The notes beneath the pieces were generated by a model. It searched no databases. It worked only from the letters and a program-made list of their open reading frames with translations, and had not been told where the DNA came from. Both the position numbers and the translations under genes were made by a program. A DNA stretch of 64,000 bases from Caballeronia pedi (GTDB lineage Bacteria; Pseudomonadota; Gammaproteobacteria; Burkholderiales; Burkholderiaceae): the NCBI RefSeq assembly GCF_001544915.2, contig NZ_FCOE02000017.1:1-64000 (forward strand). The letters are read 5' to 3'. Positions within the stretch are counted from its first letter, which is position 1. Every line of letters begins with the position of its first letter. Below, piece after piece: positions 18,004 to 30,484 of this stretch.

Positions 18004-18675
18004 TTACCCGCCCAGGGCGATGATCGCCATCGTCAGGAGTACGCCCAGCGCCGTCATCGAAAGTCCTGCTTTCCAGCCGCTCCAGCCCGCATAGCCGCCC
18101 AGCGCGAAGCCGCAGAAAAACAGCATCGCGAGCGTCAGCACCCGCGATATCAGCAACGCAGTCGGCACGTGTTTGACGAGGACAAAAGGCGCGGCGACAG
18201 GAAACGTGGACAGCACGATGATGATGAAGATGCCCAGCGCCGCGAGAAAGTCGCCGCGCACGAAACGCGCGCGCTCGGGCAGGCCGTCGCTCGCGGCGAT
18301 GCGCTTGCGGATGGCTTCGAGATCGGCGTCCGAGACGAACGGGTCGAGCGCCGTGGATAAGCGCTCGCGCAACGCGCGCACGCCCGCCGCCGCATCGCGC
18401 TCGCGTTGGATGGAGAGCGCGAGCGCGTGCCTGCGCGCGCGGTTCGCGATCGTGCGCACCAGATACATGACGGCGTCCGCAAGACCCCACGCGAGATTGC
18501 AGCCGAAGGCCGTGTAGAGCATCTTGCGGCCCGCATCCTCGCCGCCCGTCGCCGCCGATACCGTGCCGACGAACGTCAGCGCCATGAACAGGCCGAAGCA
18601 CAGCTCGGACACGCGATCGACAGTATCGAGCACGGGCTCCCGCGCGCGTTCCTGCGCCGCATCGCCGGCACTCAT
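18004..18675 (-). CDS. VIT1/CCC1-like membrane protein
   Basis: A 223-residue protein with five predicted membrane helices arranged two plus three, separated by a charged soluble segment (about residues 75-140, LSIQRERDAAAGVRALRERL). This topology matches the VIT1/CCC1 family of Fe/Mn transporters, whose cytosolic helical domain lies between helices 2 and 3, but the characteristic metal-binding Glu/Met pattern is not obvious, so the assignment is tentative. It is 12 bases downstream of the lactate dehydrogenase gene and probably in its operon. Confidence 0.6.
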   Translation of the reverse strand: MSAGDAAQERAREPVLDTVDRVSELCFGLFMALTFVGTVSAATGGEDAGRKMLYTAFGCNLAWGLADAVMYLVRTIANRARRHALALSIQRERDAAAGVRALRERLSTALDPFVSDADLEAIRKRIAASDGLPERARFVRGDFLAALGIFIIIVLSTFPVAAPFVLVKHVPTALLISRVLTLAMLFFCGFALGGYAGWSGWKAGLSMTALGVLLTMAIIALGG

Positions 18676-18687
18676 CGGCGTGTGCCG

Positions 18688-19683
18688 CTACGCGACTTTC
18701 ACCTCGTTTTCCAGAGGCTGATTCTTCTCGAACGCGGTGATGCTCTGCAACGTGGTTTCGCAGATGGTGGTCAGCGCTTCGCGCGTCAGATACGCCTGAT
18801 GTCCCGTCACGATGACATTGGGAAACGAAACGAGCCGTTGAAAGATATCGTCGGTGATGATTTCGCTCGACAGGTCGCGAAAGAACAGATCCGCCTCCTG
18901 TTCATAGACATCGATTGCGAGGCCGCCCAGCTGGCCGGTCTTCAACGCTTCGATGGCGGCTTCCGTGTCGATCAGCGCGCCGCGGCTCGTGTTGACGAGC
19001 AACGCGCCGCGCTTCGCGCGCTTGAGCGACTCCGAGTTGATGATGTGATGCGTCTGCGGCGTCAAAGGACAGAACAGCGCGACGATGTCCGCCCGCTCGC
19101 CGATCTCGCCGGAGGTCGCATAGCGCAGCCCGAGCGCCTCGAACGCCTTCGACGGATACGGATCGTAGCCGAACACATGACAGCCGAAGCCCTGCATGAT
19201 CTTCGCGAACACGCAGCCGATCTTGCCGGTGCCGACCACCGCGACGGTCTTGCCGTACAGATCGAAACCGATCAGGCCGTCGAGCGAGAAGTTCGAATCG
19301 CGCGTGCGATTGTAGGCGCGATGCACCTTGCGATTGATCGCGAGCAGCAGCGCGACCGCATGCTCCGCCACCGAGTTCGGCGAATAGTTGACGACGCGCA
19401 CCACCTTGATGCCGAGCTTCGCGGCGGCGGCGAGATCGACATTATTGAAGCCCGTGCAGCGCAGCGCGACCAGACGCGTGCCGCCCTTGTGCAACGCTTC
19501 GAGCACCTCGGCATCCGCCTTGTCATTGACAAACACGCACACCGCGCCGTAACCCGCCGCAAGCTCGACCGTATCCATATCGAGCGACATGTCGTGATAT
19601 CTGAGCTTATGGTTCTCGACCTTGTTCGCCTGGTCGAGATACTCGCGCTCGTAAGGCGTCGAGCTGTAGATCGCCACTTCCAT
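18688..19683 (-). CDS. ldhA: D-lactate dehydrogenase (2-hydroxyacid dehydrogenase)
   Basis: A 331-residue NAD-dependent 2-hydroxyacid dehydrogenase. It has the Rossmann motif VGTGKIG, the Arg-containing NTSRGALIDT, the acidic DVYEQEADLFF and the catalytic His in GHQAYLTREAL. N-terminal AIYSSTPYE resembles fermentative LdhA. The ATG at 19683 is preceded by AAGGAG; upstream frame is a shadow. It would reduce pyruvate to D-lactate. Placement downstream of an AspT-type antiporter suggests coupled export or exchange of an organic acid. Confidence 0.88.
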   Translation of the reverse strand: MEVAIYSSTPYEREYLDQANKVENHKLRYHDMSLDMDTVELAAGYGAVCVFVNDKADAEVLEALHKGGTRLVALRCTGFNNVDLAAAAKLGIKVVRVVNYSPNSVAEHAVALLLAINRKVHRAYNRTRDSNFSLDGLIGFDLYGKTVAVVGTGKIGCVFAKIMQGFGCHVFGYDPYPSKAFEALGLRYATSGEIGERADIVALFCPLTPQTHHIINSESLKRAKRGALLVNTSRGALIDTEAAIEALKTGQLGGLAIDVYEQEADLFFRDLSSEIITDDIFQRLVSFPNVIVTGHQAYLTREALTTICETTLQSITAFEKNQPLENEVKVA

Positions 19684-19727
19684 GATGTGCTCCTTCTGAC
19701 GTTCGATCCGGCATGTTGGGGCAAAGC

Positions 19728-21317
19728 CTAACCAGCGGCAAGCGATATGGCGATCTGCACGAAAAGCACTTTGACGATGGTCATCGAAGGGAAAATCATC
19801 GCGTACATGATGTCGGGCTGATCCGTCGGTGCGATGCGATTGGCGAACGCGAGGATCGCCGGATTGCCGGTCGCGCCGCAGATCACGCCGACCGACGTAT
19901 CGAAGGGCAACCGGAAAATCCACAGGCAGCACACGGCGGTCACGGCGACGAGAACCAGCAACGTGATCGCGCCGAGAATCAGCAACATCGGCCCGGCGGT
20001 GCCCACGGTCGCGACGAATTTCGGCCCGCATGAAATGCCGACTTGCGCGAGAAAGATCGTGAGACCGAGGTTGCGCAACACGAGATTCGCCGAGAGCGGC
20101 ATCACCCACACGAACGGGCCGTTGCGACGCGCCTTGCCGAGACACAGCGCGACCAGCAGCAACGCGGCGAGTCCGAGGCTGAACGCGCCGAGGCCGGGCA
20201 CGGGCAGCGGAATCGCGCCGACCAGCAAGCCCACCGCCGCGCCGATGCCGAGACAGATGAAGCTGAGATCAGCCGTGCCCTTGATCGAATCGCCGAAGAA
20301 GGTGCGCATGGTCGCCTGATGCGCGCGATTGACAAGCAGGCCGACGCGGTCGCCCGCTTCGAGGATGAGATCGGGCGTCGAGACCATGTCGGCATCGCCA
20401 CGGCGCACGTGCGCGATCGCGCAGCTCACGCCATCGGGAAAGCGAATGTCGCCGAGCGCCATGCCGACGACCGCCGGATTCGACGCGAACACGCGCATGT
20501 AGTCGAGGTCCTCGCGATGGCTCGCCATGCGTCCCGGCTGCAGCTCGCCGCACAGCGCGGTGGCTTCGTCGAGCAGGCGCCGGTCGGTGGCGGTGGCGAG
20601 CAGCACGTCGTCCGCGCGCAGGGTGAAGTCGGGCGTGGGCAACTGATTGTGATGCGCGCGCCGCACCGCCGCGATTACCACGCCGGAAGGCAGACGGCTC
20701 GTGAGTTCCGCCAGCGTGAGGCCGAACAGGCTCGCGTTCCTGAGCGCGATCTCCGCCGTTTCGATCAGCTTCGCCGGCGGCTTCTGGATCTTGACCTTGA
20801 GCATCACGTTCAGGAGGTAGATGAACAGAATCGGCCCCGCGACGCCGAACGGATACGAGATGCTGTACGCGACGGCGGCGTCGTTGCTTTTCATCGACGC
20901 GATCGCGACCTGCAGGCTCGCCGTGCTGGTGCCGCTGCCGGCGAACATGCCGAGCGAATCGGCGAGCTTGATGCCGAAGTGCATGAAGGCGCACGACACG
21001 AGACCCGCGACGATCACGCCGATGCACGCCGCCGCGTTCGCCTTCATGCCGTCGCGGCTCGTGAGCCCGCGAAAGAACTGCGCCCCGTACTGAATGCCGA
21101 TGCCGTACAGAAACAGCAGCAGCCCCAAGGTGCCCAGCAACGGGGGCGGCGCGGACTTCGGCGCGAATGCACCAATTGCGAGCCCGACGAACAGCACTGC
21201 GCCGGACCCGAGCGCCACGCCCTTGATATTGATCTCGCCGATCAGATAGCCCAGCGCGATCGTCAGAAAGAGCGCAAACAGTGATTGATTCTCGAGGAAG
21301 GTTCTGACTGCCTCCAT
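19728..21317 (-). CDS. AspT/YidE-family antiporter with central RCK_C domains
   Basis: A 529-residue transporter of the aspartate:alanine exchanger (AAEx) type: five or so hydrophobic helices at the N-terminus, a soluble central region with two TrkA_C/RCK_C modules (about residues 205-370, e.g. LTLAELTSRLPSGVVIAAVRR and VGMALGDIRFPDGVSCAIAH), then a second membrane block. The ATG at 21317 has a perfect AGGAGG ribosome site. Substrate may be a dicarboxylate or amino acid pair. The adjacent D-lactate dehydrogenase 44 bases downstream hints at organic-acid exchange. Confidence 0.87.
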   Translation of the reverse strand: MEAVRTFLENQSLFALFLTIALGYLIGEINIKGVALGSGAVLFVGLAIGAFAPKSAPPPLLGTLGLLLFLYGIGIQYGAQFFRGLTSRDGMKANAAACIGVIVAGLVSCAFMHFGIKLADSLGMFAGSGTSTASLQVAIASMKSNDAAVAYSISYPFGVAGPILFIYLLNVMLKVKIQKPPAKLIETAEIALRNASLFGLTLAELTSRLPSGVVIAAVRRAHHNQLPTPDFTLRADDVLLATATDRRLLDEATALCGELQPGRMASHREDLDYMRVFASNPAVVGMALGDIRFPDGVSCAIAHVRRGDADMVSTPDLILEAGDRVGLLVNRAHQATMRTFFGDSIKGTADLSFICLGIGAAVGLLVGAIPLPVPGLGAFSLGLAALLLVALCLGKARRNGPFVWVMPLSANLVLRNLGLTIFLAQVGISCGPKFVATVGTAGPMLLILGAITLLVLVAVTAVCCLWIFRLPFDTSVGVICGATGNPAILAFANRIAPTDQPDIMYAMIFPSMTIVKVLFVQIAISLAAG

Positions 21318-21402
21318 GCCGCCTCCTGTGGATGGGCCGAGCAACGCAGTACACGAACATTAAAGGCGCTTTACAGCGGACAGTCCAGCACCACCGTGCA
21401 CA

Positions 21403-23482
21403 TCAATGCTTTTCGAGCACGACGACACTGCGCCCTTCGATGCGGCACTGCCCGCGTTCGGTTCGCGCCGTTTCGGCATGCGGCACAATGTCTTGCGGCG
21501 ATTCGGCCGCCGTATCGACGATTCTGCGCCAGCCACGATCGTCAGGAACCGGAAGCGCGGCCTCGCGCGCATCGTCGTGCATATTGAACACGATGTGCAG
21601 CATCGGCTCGTCGGGCGTCTGTCCCGCCAGCGTGAACGCGACGAAGCGCGCGCCGGAGTCGTGCCACGCGGGCGCGTCGAGCCGTTCGCCGTGCCATGCT
21701 ACATCCGGATGCGTCTGCCCGTGCGCGGGCCGTCCGGTCAGAAAGCGCCGGCGGCGCAGGCTCGCGTGACGCTTGCGCAGCGCGATCATCTCGCGCACGA
21801 AGCGCAGCATGTCGAGCGCGTCGTCGGAGAGTCGCCAGTCCATCCACGAGAGCGCGTTGTCCTGACAGAACGCGTTGTTGTTGCCGCGCTGGCTGCGCAG
21901 GATTTCATCGCCGGCGAGCAGCATCGGCACGCCCTGGCTCAGCAGCAGTATCGCCATGAGATTGCGCGCCTGCCGCAGACGCATGCCGATGATCGCCGGG
22001 TCGCCCGTCTCGCCTTCCGCGCCGCAATTCCACGAAAGATTGTCGTTGCTGCCGTCGCGGTTGTCCTCGCCGTTCGTCTCGTTGTGCTTGGCGTCGTAGC
22101 TGACGAGATCGCTCAACGTGAAGCCGTCGTGACAGGTCACGAAGTTGATGCTGTTGGCGGGCAGCCTGCCGTCTTCCTGATACAGATCCGCGCTGCCTGC
22201 GATGCACGTGCACACGTCGCCGACCAGGCCCGGGTCGCCGCGCACGAAGCGCCGGATCACATCGCGATAGCGCCCGTTCCATTCGGCCCACGCCATGCCC
22301 GGAAACGCGCCGACATGATAGAGGCCGCTCGCGTCCCACGCTTCGGCGATCAGCGGTACGCGCGCGAGCACCGGCGACGCTTCCATCGCCCACGGCAGGT
22401 ACGGCGTGCGCAGCACCTCGCCGTTTTCGCCGCGCGCGAAGACACTCGCGAGATCGAAGCGAAAGCCATCGACATCGAGTTCGCGCACCCAGTATTCGAG
22501 GCAGCGCATGATGAACGCCGATACCAGCGGATGATTGCAGTTGACGGTATTGCCGCAACCCGTGTAATCGCGATAATGCCGCGCATCGTTCACATCGACC
22601 TGATAGAACGCTTCGTTCGCGAACACCTTGAAGTGGATCACCGGCCCGTTCTTGCCCGCTTCCGATGTGTGATTGAACACGACATCGAGCAGCACGCGGA
22701 TGCCTGCCGCATGCAGGGCATCGACGAAGGCGCGGAATTCCTGCGGCGCGCGCGCCGGCTCGACGCAATAGCGCGGATGCGGGCTATAGAAGCTGTGCGT
22801 GCTGTAACCCCAGTAGTTGCGATGCCCGCGCGCGGCGGCGAAGTCGGGAATGTCCTGCTCGTCGAAGGCCATCACCGGCAGCAGTTCGACATGCGTGATG
22901 CCGAGCGCCTTCAGATAAGGAATCTTCTCGATGAGCCCCGCGAACGTGCCGGGATGACGCACGCCGCTCGACGGATGCCGCGTGAAGCCGCCCACGTGCA
23001 GTTCGTAGATGATGGCGTCGTCGAGCGTGCGGACTTCGATGTCGTCGTCGGGCCGGTCGAGCGGCGCGGTGACGATCGCTCTCAACGACGCATGACCCGC
23101 GGCATCCTCGCCCGCCGCCTGCTTGCGATGATAGAACCGGTCGCTCACACCGCGCGCGTTCGGATCGAGCAGTTCCTTGCGGCTCGCGGCCGCGTCGCTC
23201 ATCTGCGGCACGCCGAGCGGACCGTATGCGCGCCATGTAAAGCAGCAGCGCAGCGGAAGCCCCTCCACCAGCACATGCCAGAAGAAGAACGTGCGGTTCA
23301 CGTCGCTCGTGAGTTCGACGATCTGGAACGGCTCGGCGCTTTCCTCGGATGCATAGAGCAGCAGTTCGAGACGCGTTGCATGCCGCCAGAACACGCAGAA
23401 GTTGACGCCGCCCGGCACGACCGTCGCGCCGAGCGGAAAGCGCGAGCCCGGGTGCGTCCGATAGCCGTCGCGAACCTGCGCC

Positions 23483-23496
<14 letters not shown>
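21403..23496 (-). CDS. glgX: glycogen debranching enzyme
   Basis: A 697-residue GH13 enzyme with an N-terminal CBM48-like domain (PLGATVVPGGVNFCVFWRHA) and the catalytic barrel. Visible active-site blocks are VDGFRFDLASVF (nucleophile Asp348), LIAEAWDASGLY (acid/base Glu) and NFVTCHDGFTLSDL (His-Asp). It hydrolyses alpha-1,6 branches of phosphorylase-limit glycogen. The start used is TTG at 23496, overlapping the glgP stop by 14 bases; no ATG or GTG lies near enough to the conserved N-terminus to replace it. Confidence 0.93.
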
Positions 23497-25981
<2,485 letters not shown>

Positions 25982-26099
25982 GATCGTCCCCCGGTTCGCT
26001 CATCGCACTGAGGAAGAATATGTTAGGTGCTGGGGATTACAAGCCGCGCGCGCGTTGCAGCGATGTTTTTTAAGCGCTCCACTATTTTGCTTCGCGCAA

Positions 26100-27332
26100 C
26101 TATCCCGAAGTTTTCCGCAGGATGGCCGCCGCGGCCCTCGTCGCCACTTCACAGCCCAACACGATATGCGCCTCGGCCGTGTCCTCGATGAAGTCGTGAC
26201 TCACTCCGCCGATGCTCGGCACGAACAGCATGCACGCCGGAATGTGATGCGCGATCACCTGCGCATCGTGCGACGCGCCGCTCGGCATGCGCTCCCATTG
26301 CCCCGGTGCGATCGCTTCGGCCGCGTCGGCGAGCTGCGCCTGCAACGCGGGGTCCATCACGACGGGCGCTTCGGGCGGCTCGCTGTCGGTGATTGCGACG
26401 CTCACCTTGCCTTCGGCGTTGAAGTCGCGAATGAGCGCGGCGAGCGCCGTTTCCATCGCGTGCAGACGTTCCGCGCTGGCGTCGCGAAACTGCAGATGCA
26501 TGGCCGCCGCGCCCGGCACCACGCTGAACGAGCCCGGATCGAGCTCGATGCGTCCCACCGTCCACACGGTATCGGCGTCGGCGAGTGCGCGGAACGCTTC
26601 GTCCATGCGCGCGATGAACGCGACGAGCGCCGCGCCCGCGTCACGGCGAATCGACATCGGCGTGGTGCCCGCGTGATTGCGCTGCCCGCTGAAGCGCAAT
26701 TTCAATTCCCGTATGCCGACGATGGTCGTCACCACGCCGATCGACTTGCCGTGCGCTTCCAGGCGTCCGCCCTGCTCGATGTGCGGCTCCAGATACGCCC
26801 GGTATCGCGCCCTGTCGAGGCGCACGCACGGCGCGTCGATGAGCCCGGCCTGCTTCAGCGCATCGCCGAGCAGCACGCCTTCACGGTTTCGCGCGCCGCG
26901 AATGGCTTCATCGACGTCTTCGCCGACGAAACTGCGGCTGCCGAGAAAGCCCGAGAACGTGCCCTCTTCGTCGATCCACGATGCGACGTCCACCGCGAAA
27001 TGGCGCGTCTCCTCGCATTCGGCGAGCGCGCGTGCGATCTCCAGACCATAGATGACGCCGAGCGCGCCGTCGAGCCAGCCGCCGGTCGGCTGGGTGTCGG
27101 TGTGCGAGCCGATCAGGAGCGCCGGCCCCGCGTTGCGCGAACGGCCGAACACGGTGCCGACGCCATCGATGGTTGCGCTCAGGCCCGCATCGCTCATGCG
27201 GCCCGCGAGCCAGCGACGCGCGTCCATATCGACCGGTGACAGCGACAGGCGCACGACGCCCGGCCCCGTCGCGCCGAATGTGCGCAGGTGTTTGAGGTCG
27301 TTCAGCAAGCGTTGAGGGTTGATCTTCGGCAC
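26100..27332 (-). CDS. M20-family Zn amidohydrolase (hydantoinase/carbamoylase type)
   Basis: A 410-residue enzyme of the N-carbamoyl-L-amino-acid hydrolase/allantoate amidohydrolase group: metal ligands in GSHTDTQPTGGWLDGALG and in SWIDEEGTFSGFLGSR, a dimerisation domain in the middle (RFSGQRNHAGTTPMSIRRDA) and a C-terminal His in ASHDAQVIAHHIPACM. The GTG at 27332 has GAGGA six bases upstream and is preferred to the ATG at 27359. Substrate may be a ureido acid or N-carbamoyl amino acid; no hydantoinase gene adjoins. Confidence 0.87.
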   Translation of the reverse strand: MPKINPQRLLNDLKHLRTFGATGPGVVRLSLSPVDMDARRWLAGRMSDAGLSATIDGVGTVFGRSRNAGPALLIGSHTDTQPTGGWLDGALGVIYGLEIARALAECEETRHFAVDVASWIDEEGTFSGFLGSRSFVGEDVDEAIRGARNREGVLLGDALKQAGLIDAPCVRLDRARYRAYLEPHIEQGGRLEAHGKSIGVVTTIVGIRELKLRFSGQRNHAGTTPMSIRRDAGAALVAFIARMDEAFRALADADTVWTVGRIELDPGSFSVVPGAAAMHLQFRDASAERLHAMETALAALIRDFNAEGKVSVAITDSEPPEAPVVMDPALQAQLADAAEAIAPGQWERMPSGASHDAQVIAHHIPACMLFVPSIGGVSHDFIEDTAEAHIVLGCEVATRAAAAILRKTSG

Positions 27333-27365
27333 AGCGTGTCCTCGTGGTGCGTAAAACATATGGGT

Positions 27366-28334
27366 TCAAGCCACGGTCCGCGCTTCGCGCCGCACTTCCT
27401 GCGGCGGCACGCCGAAGCCGCGCATGAATGCCTCGCGCATGTGACGCCGGTCTCTGAAACCTGTTTCCTGCGCAATCGCTTCGAGCGAATGGCGGCTCTT
27501 TTCGATCATCAGGCGCGCCGCTTCCAGCCGCAAACCCTCCACGGCCTTCGCCGGCGATTGCCCCGTTTCCAGCGTGAACACGCGGCTGAACTGACGCGGG
27601 CTCAGATGCGCCTCGCCCGCGAGTTCCTCGACCGTCAATGGCCGGTTCAGATGCTTGCGCGCGTAGTTCAGCGCATTCTGGATACGATCGGTCTTCGGCG
27701 CGAGATCGAGCATCTCCGAATGCTGCGACTGCCCGCCCGCGCGACGCTGATGCATCACGAGCTTGTGCGCGACGGAACGCGCGACTTCCGCGCCGAGATC
27801 TTTCTCGACCATCGCGAGCGCGAGATCGAGGCCGGCCGTCATGCCCGCCGAGGTCCACACCGGACCATCGACGATATAAATGCGGTCTTCCTCCACGCGC
27901 ACATCCGGAAAGCGCTGCTGCATGTCTCGCGCGTACGCCCAGTGCGTGGTCGCGCGCCGGTTCGCGAGCAGGCCCGCTTCTGCCAGCGTGAAGCCGCCTG
28001 TGCAGACGCCCGCAATGCGCCGCGCGCGCTTGCCGGCCCGGCGCCGCAGAAACGCGAGCACATCGGCGGGCGCGGGCGTGGTGAGCGGCGAGTTGACGCC
28101 CGCGACGATCCACGTGTCCATTGCGGTGCGCGGGGTGATCGGCCGCGTGTCCACTTTCATGCCGAGCGACGAGCGCACTTCACCGCCCGTCGTCGAATAA
28201 TTTTCGATGCCGTAGAACGCTTCGCCCGCAACGACGTTCGCATACTCGAACACCGATTGCGACGCCAGCGCCATCACCTGAAAGCCTTCGCTCAACAAAA
28301 AGCCGACGCGATGCATTTTTCTGTCCGCTGTCAT
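27366..28334 (-). CDS. GlxA-type AraC-family transcriptional regulator
   Basis: A 322-residue regulator: an N-terminal DJ-1/PfpI-like amidotransferase fold (VGFLLSEGFQVMALAS; the elbow ICTGGFTLAEAGLLA-like segment reads VCTGGFTLAEAGLL) and a C-terminal double helix-turn-helix AraC domain (LAGEAHLSPRQFSRVFTLET and IAQETGFRDRRHMREAFMR). The chosen ATG at 28334 has CAGGA upstream; TTG or ATG codons up to 14 residues upstream are possible. It is divergent from the SDR gene 87 bases away and probably controls it. Confidence 0.85.
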   Translation of the reverse strand: MTADRKMHRVGFLLSEGFQVMALASQSVFEYANVVAGEAFYGIENYSTTGGEVRSSLGMKVDTRPITPRTAMDTWIVAGVNSPLTTPAPADVLAFLRRRAGKRARRIAGVCTGGFTLAEAGLLANRRATTHWAYARDMQQRFPDVRVEEDRIYIVDGPVWTSAGMTAGLDLALAMVEKDLGAEVARSVAHKLVMHQRRAGGQSQHSEMLDLAPKTDRIQNALNYARKHLNRPLTVEELAGEAHLSPRQFSRVFTLETGQSPAKAVEGLRLEAARLMIEKSRHSLEAIAQETGFRDRRHMREAFMRGFGVPPQEVRREARTVA

Positions 28335-28421
28335 GTCCTGAATCAATACCATATACGTCATTTGCGTCACGGTCAAACGGGATCATCATTCACTCACGCA
28401 ATCATCGAACGGAGTGAAATC

Positions 28422-29216
28422 ATGACGCAGACTTACCTTGGCACCGCGCTCGTCACGGGCGCATCTTCCGGCATCGGCGCGGTCTATGCGGAACGTCTCG
28501 CGCGACGCGGCTACGACCTCGTTCTCGTCGCGCGCAATCGCGACCGGCTCGCGGCGCTCGCCGAGCGCATCAGCAACGAGACGCGCCGTAGCGTCGAAAT
28601 TCTCGATGCCGATCTGAACGAACGCGACGCGCTCGCCGCCGTCGAAACGAAACTGAAGCAGGACGCGAGCATCACCCTGCTCGTGAACAACGCGGGCGTC
28701 GGCACCCATACGCCTTTGCTCGACAGCGACGTCGACGCGATGACGCGCATGATCGACCTGAACGTGACCGCACTCACGCGTCTCACCTACGCGGCGGTGC
28801 CGGGCTTCGTTGCGCGCGGCAAGGGTGCGGTCATCAATATCGCGTCGATCGTCGGCATCGCGCCGGAGATTCTCAATGGCGTGTATGGCGGCACCAAGGC
28901 GTTCGTGCTCGCGTTCAGTCAATCGTTGCATCGCGAACTAACGGGCAAGGGGGTGCAGATTCAGGCGGTGCTGCCCGGCGCGACTGCCACGGACTTCTGG
29001 GAAACGGGCGGACTGCCGATGGAGAATCTGGACCAGGCCATCATCATGTCCGCGGGCGATCTGGTCGATGCGGCGCTCGTCGGCTTCGATCGCGGCGAAC
29101 TCGTGACCATTCCACCGTTGCACGACGGCGCGAAGTGGGAGGCGTACGAAGCCGCGCGGCAGGCGATGGCGCCGGAGTTGTCGACCAACACGCCGGCTGC
29201 GCGTTACGCGGCTTGA
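28422..29216 (+). CDS. SDR family short-chain dehydrogenase
   Basis: A 264-residue classical SDR: cofactor motif TGASSGIG, NNAG at residue 83, catalytic Ser in INIASIVG and the Tyr-x3-Lys motif YGGTK. The ATG at 28422 follows GGAG; the long upstream open frame is a shadow of the divergent regulator. Substrate unknown. It converges with the MFS gene, with 4 bases between the two stops. Confidence 0.88.
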   Translation: MTQTYLGTALVTGASSGIGAVYAERLARRGYDLVLVARNRDRLAALAERISNETRRSVEILDADLNERDALAAVETKLKQDASITLLVNNAGVGTHTPLLDSDVDAMTRMIDLNVTALTRLTYAAVPGFVARGKGAVINIASIVGIAPEILNGVYGGTKAFVLAFSQSLHRELTGKGVQIQAVLPGATATDFWETGGLPMENLDQAIIMSAGDLVDAALVGFDRGELVTIPPLHDGAKWEAYEAARQAMAPELSTNTPAARYAA

Positions 29217-29220
29217 GGCG

Positions 29221-30387
29221 TCATTCAGCGCGCGGCGCCAGCATGCACATGACGAGCGGAATCACCGCGATCGCGGCGCCTGCGAAGAACGTCGTCGACG
29301 CGCCGCTGCGATCCCAGAGCCACCCGGCGAGCGCGCTCGACAGCAGCATGCACACGCCGCTCGCGAGATTGAACACGCCGAATGCGGTGCCGCGCAGCGA
29401 CGGCGGCGCCGCTTCGGCGACCATCGCGGCGAGAATGCCCTGCGTGAAACCCATGTGAAGTCCCCATACCGCGACGCCTGCGAACAGCGTGATCATCGAT
29501 GCGCCCGCGCCGAGCAGCACATCAGCCGCGATCAGCAGAACGAGGCCGCACGCGAGCAGCACGCGCCGGTCCCATCGGTCCGACAACACGCCGGCGGGAT
29601 ACGCGCTCAGCGAATACGTGAGGCTCATCACCACCATCACGCCGGGAATCCAGGCGATGTCGAGTCCTGTCTGCTGGGCGCGCAGCACGAGAAACGCCTC
29701 GCTGAATCGCGCGAGCGTGAACGTCGCGCCGATGCCGACGACATACCAGTAGCGCCCGGAGAATCCGCGCATCGCGTGCCAGTGCAGCGGCGCGCGCAAC
29801 GCGCCTTGCGCGGATGTGCGTTCAGGCTCGCGAACACCAACCAGGATGATGATGATGGCGATAACCGCCGGCACCGTCGCGAACCAGAGCACCGTGCGGA
29901 TGTGGCCGGACAGCGCGAGCATCAGCGCGATCGCGAGTAGCGGCCCGGCGAACGCGCCGATCGTGTCCATCGATTGCCGCAGACCGAAGCAGGCGCCGCG
30001 AATGGCTGGCGGCGCGATATCGGCGACGAGCGCATCGCGCGGCGCGCCGCGGATGCCCTTGCCGAAGCGGTCGAGCAGACGCGCGGTCACGACCATCGCG
30101 GGGGTATCGGCGAGCGGGAACAGCGGCTTCGTCAATGCGGCAAGGCCGTAGCCGAACAGCAAAAGGCCCTTGCGGCGGCCGAGCCAGTCGCTGAGCGAGC
30201 CGGAAAAGACTTTCACGATCATCGCAGTCGCTTCGGCTGCGCCTTCGAGTGCGCCCAGCGCGGTGATGCTCATGCCCATGGTCGTGACGAGGTAGATCGG
30301 CAGCAACGCGTGGACCAGTTCGGATGACAGGTCCATGAAAAGGCTGACGAAGCCTAGCGCCCAGACGGTGCGGGGGATGGATGTCAT
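29221..30387 (-). CDS. MFS transporter
   Basis: A 388-residue MFS permease with 11-12 hydrophobic segments. Motif A-like sequences are visible (GSLSDWLGRRKGLLLFG after helix 2 and GVLSDRWDRRVLLACG in the second half), and a central cytoplasmic loop separates the halves (GVREPERTSAQG). The ATG at 30387 is chosen because the upstream frame runs into the garD terminator. Substrate not predictable; drug-efflux or sugar-type are both possible. It lies downstream of garD but behind a strong terminator. Confidence 0.82.
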   Translation of the reverse strand: MTSIPRTVWALGFVSLFMDLSSELVHALLPIYLVTTMGMSITALGALEGAAEATAMIVKVFSGSLSDWLGRRKGLLLFGYGLAALTKPLFPLADTPAMVVTARLLDRFGKGIRGAPRDALVADIAPPAIRGACFGLRQSMDTIGAFAGPLLAIALMLALSGHIRTVLWFATVPAVIAIIIILVGVREPERTSAQGALRAPLHWHAMRGFSGRYWYVVGIGATFTLARFSEAFLVLRAQQTGLDIAWIPGVMVVMSLTYSLSAYPAGVLSDRWDRRVLLACGLVLLIAADVLLGAGASMITLFAGVAVWGLHMGFTQGILAAMVAEAAPPSLRGTAFGVFNLASGVCMLLSSALAGWLWDRSGASTTFFAGAAIAVIPLVMCMLAPRAE

Positions 30388-30430
30388 GGGTTCACGCCCG
30401 GACGACGAGTTGGACCGGCTCCATCGTGCC

Positions 30431-30457
30431 AAAAAAAAGCCCCGCACGAAGCGAGGC
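30431..30457 (-). terminator. Rho-independent terminator of garD
   Basis: Read on the minus strand the sequence forms a 7-bp stem (GCCTCGC/GCGGGGC, one G-T wobble) with a TTCGT loop, followed by eight consecutive T residues. It lies 28 bases after the garD stop and before the downstream MFS gene, so it separates the two transcripts. Confidence 0.85.
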
Positions 30458-30484
30458 AATTTTTCCTGCGGTGAGCGGTTCGAA

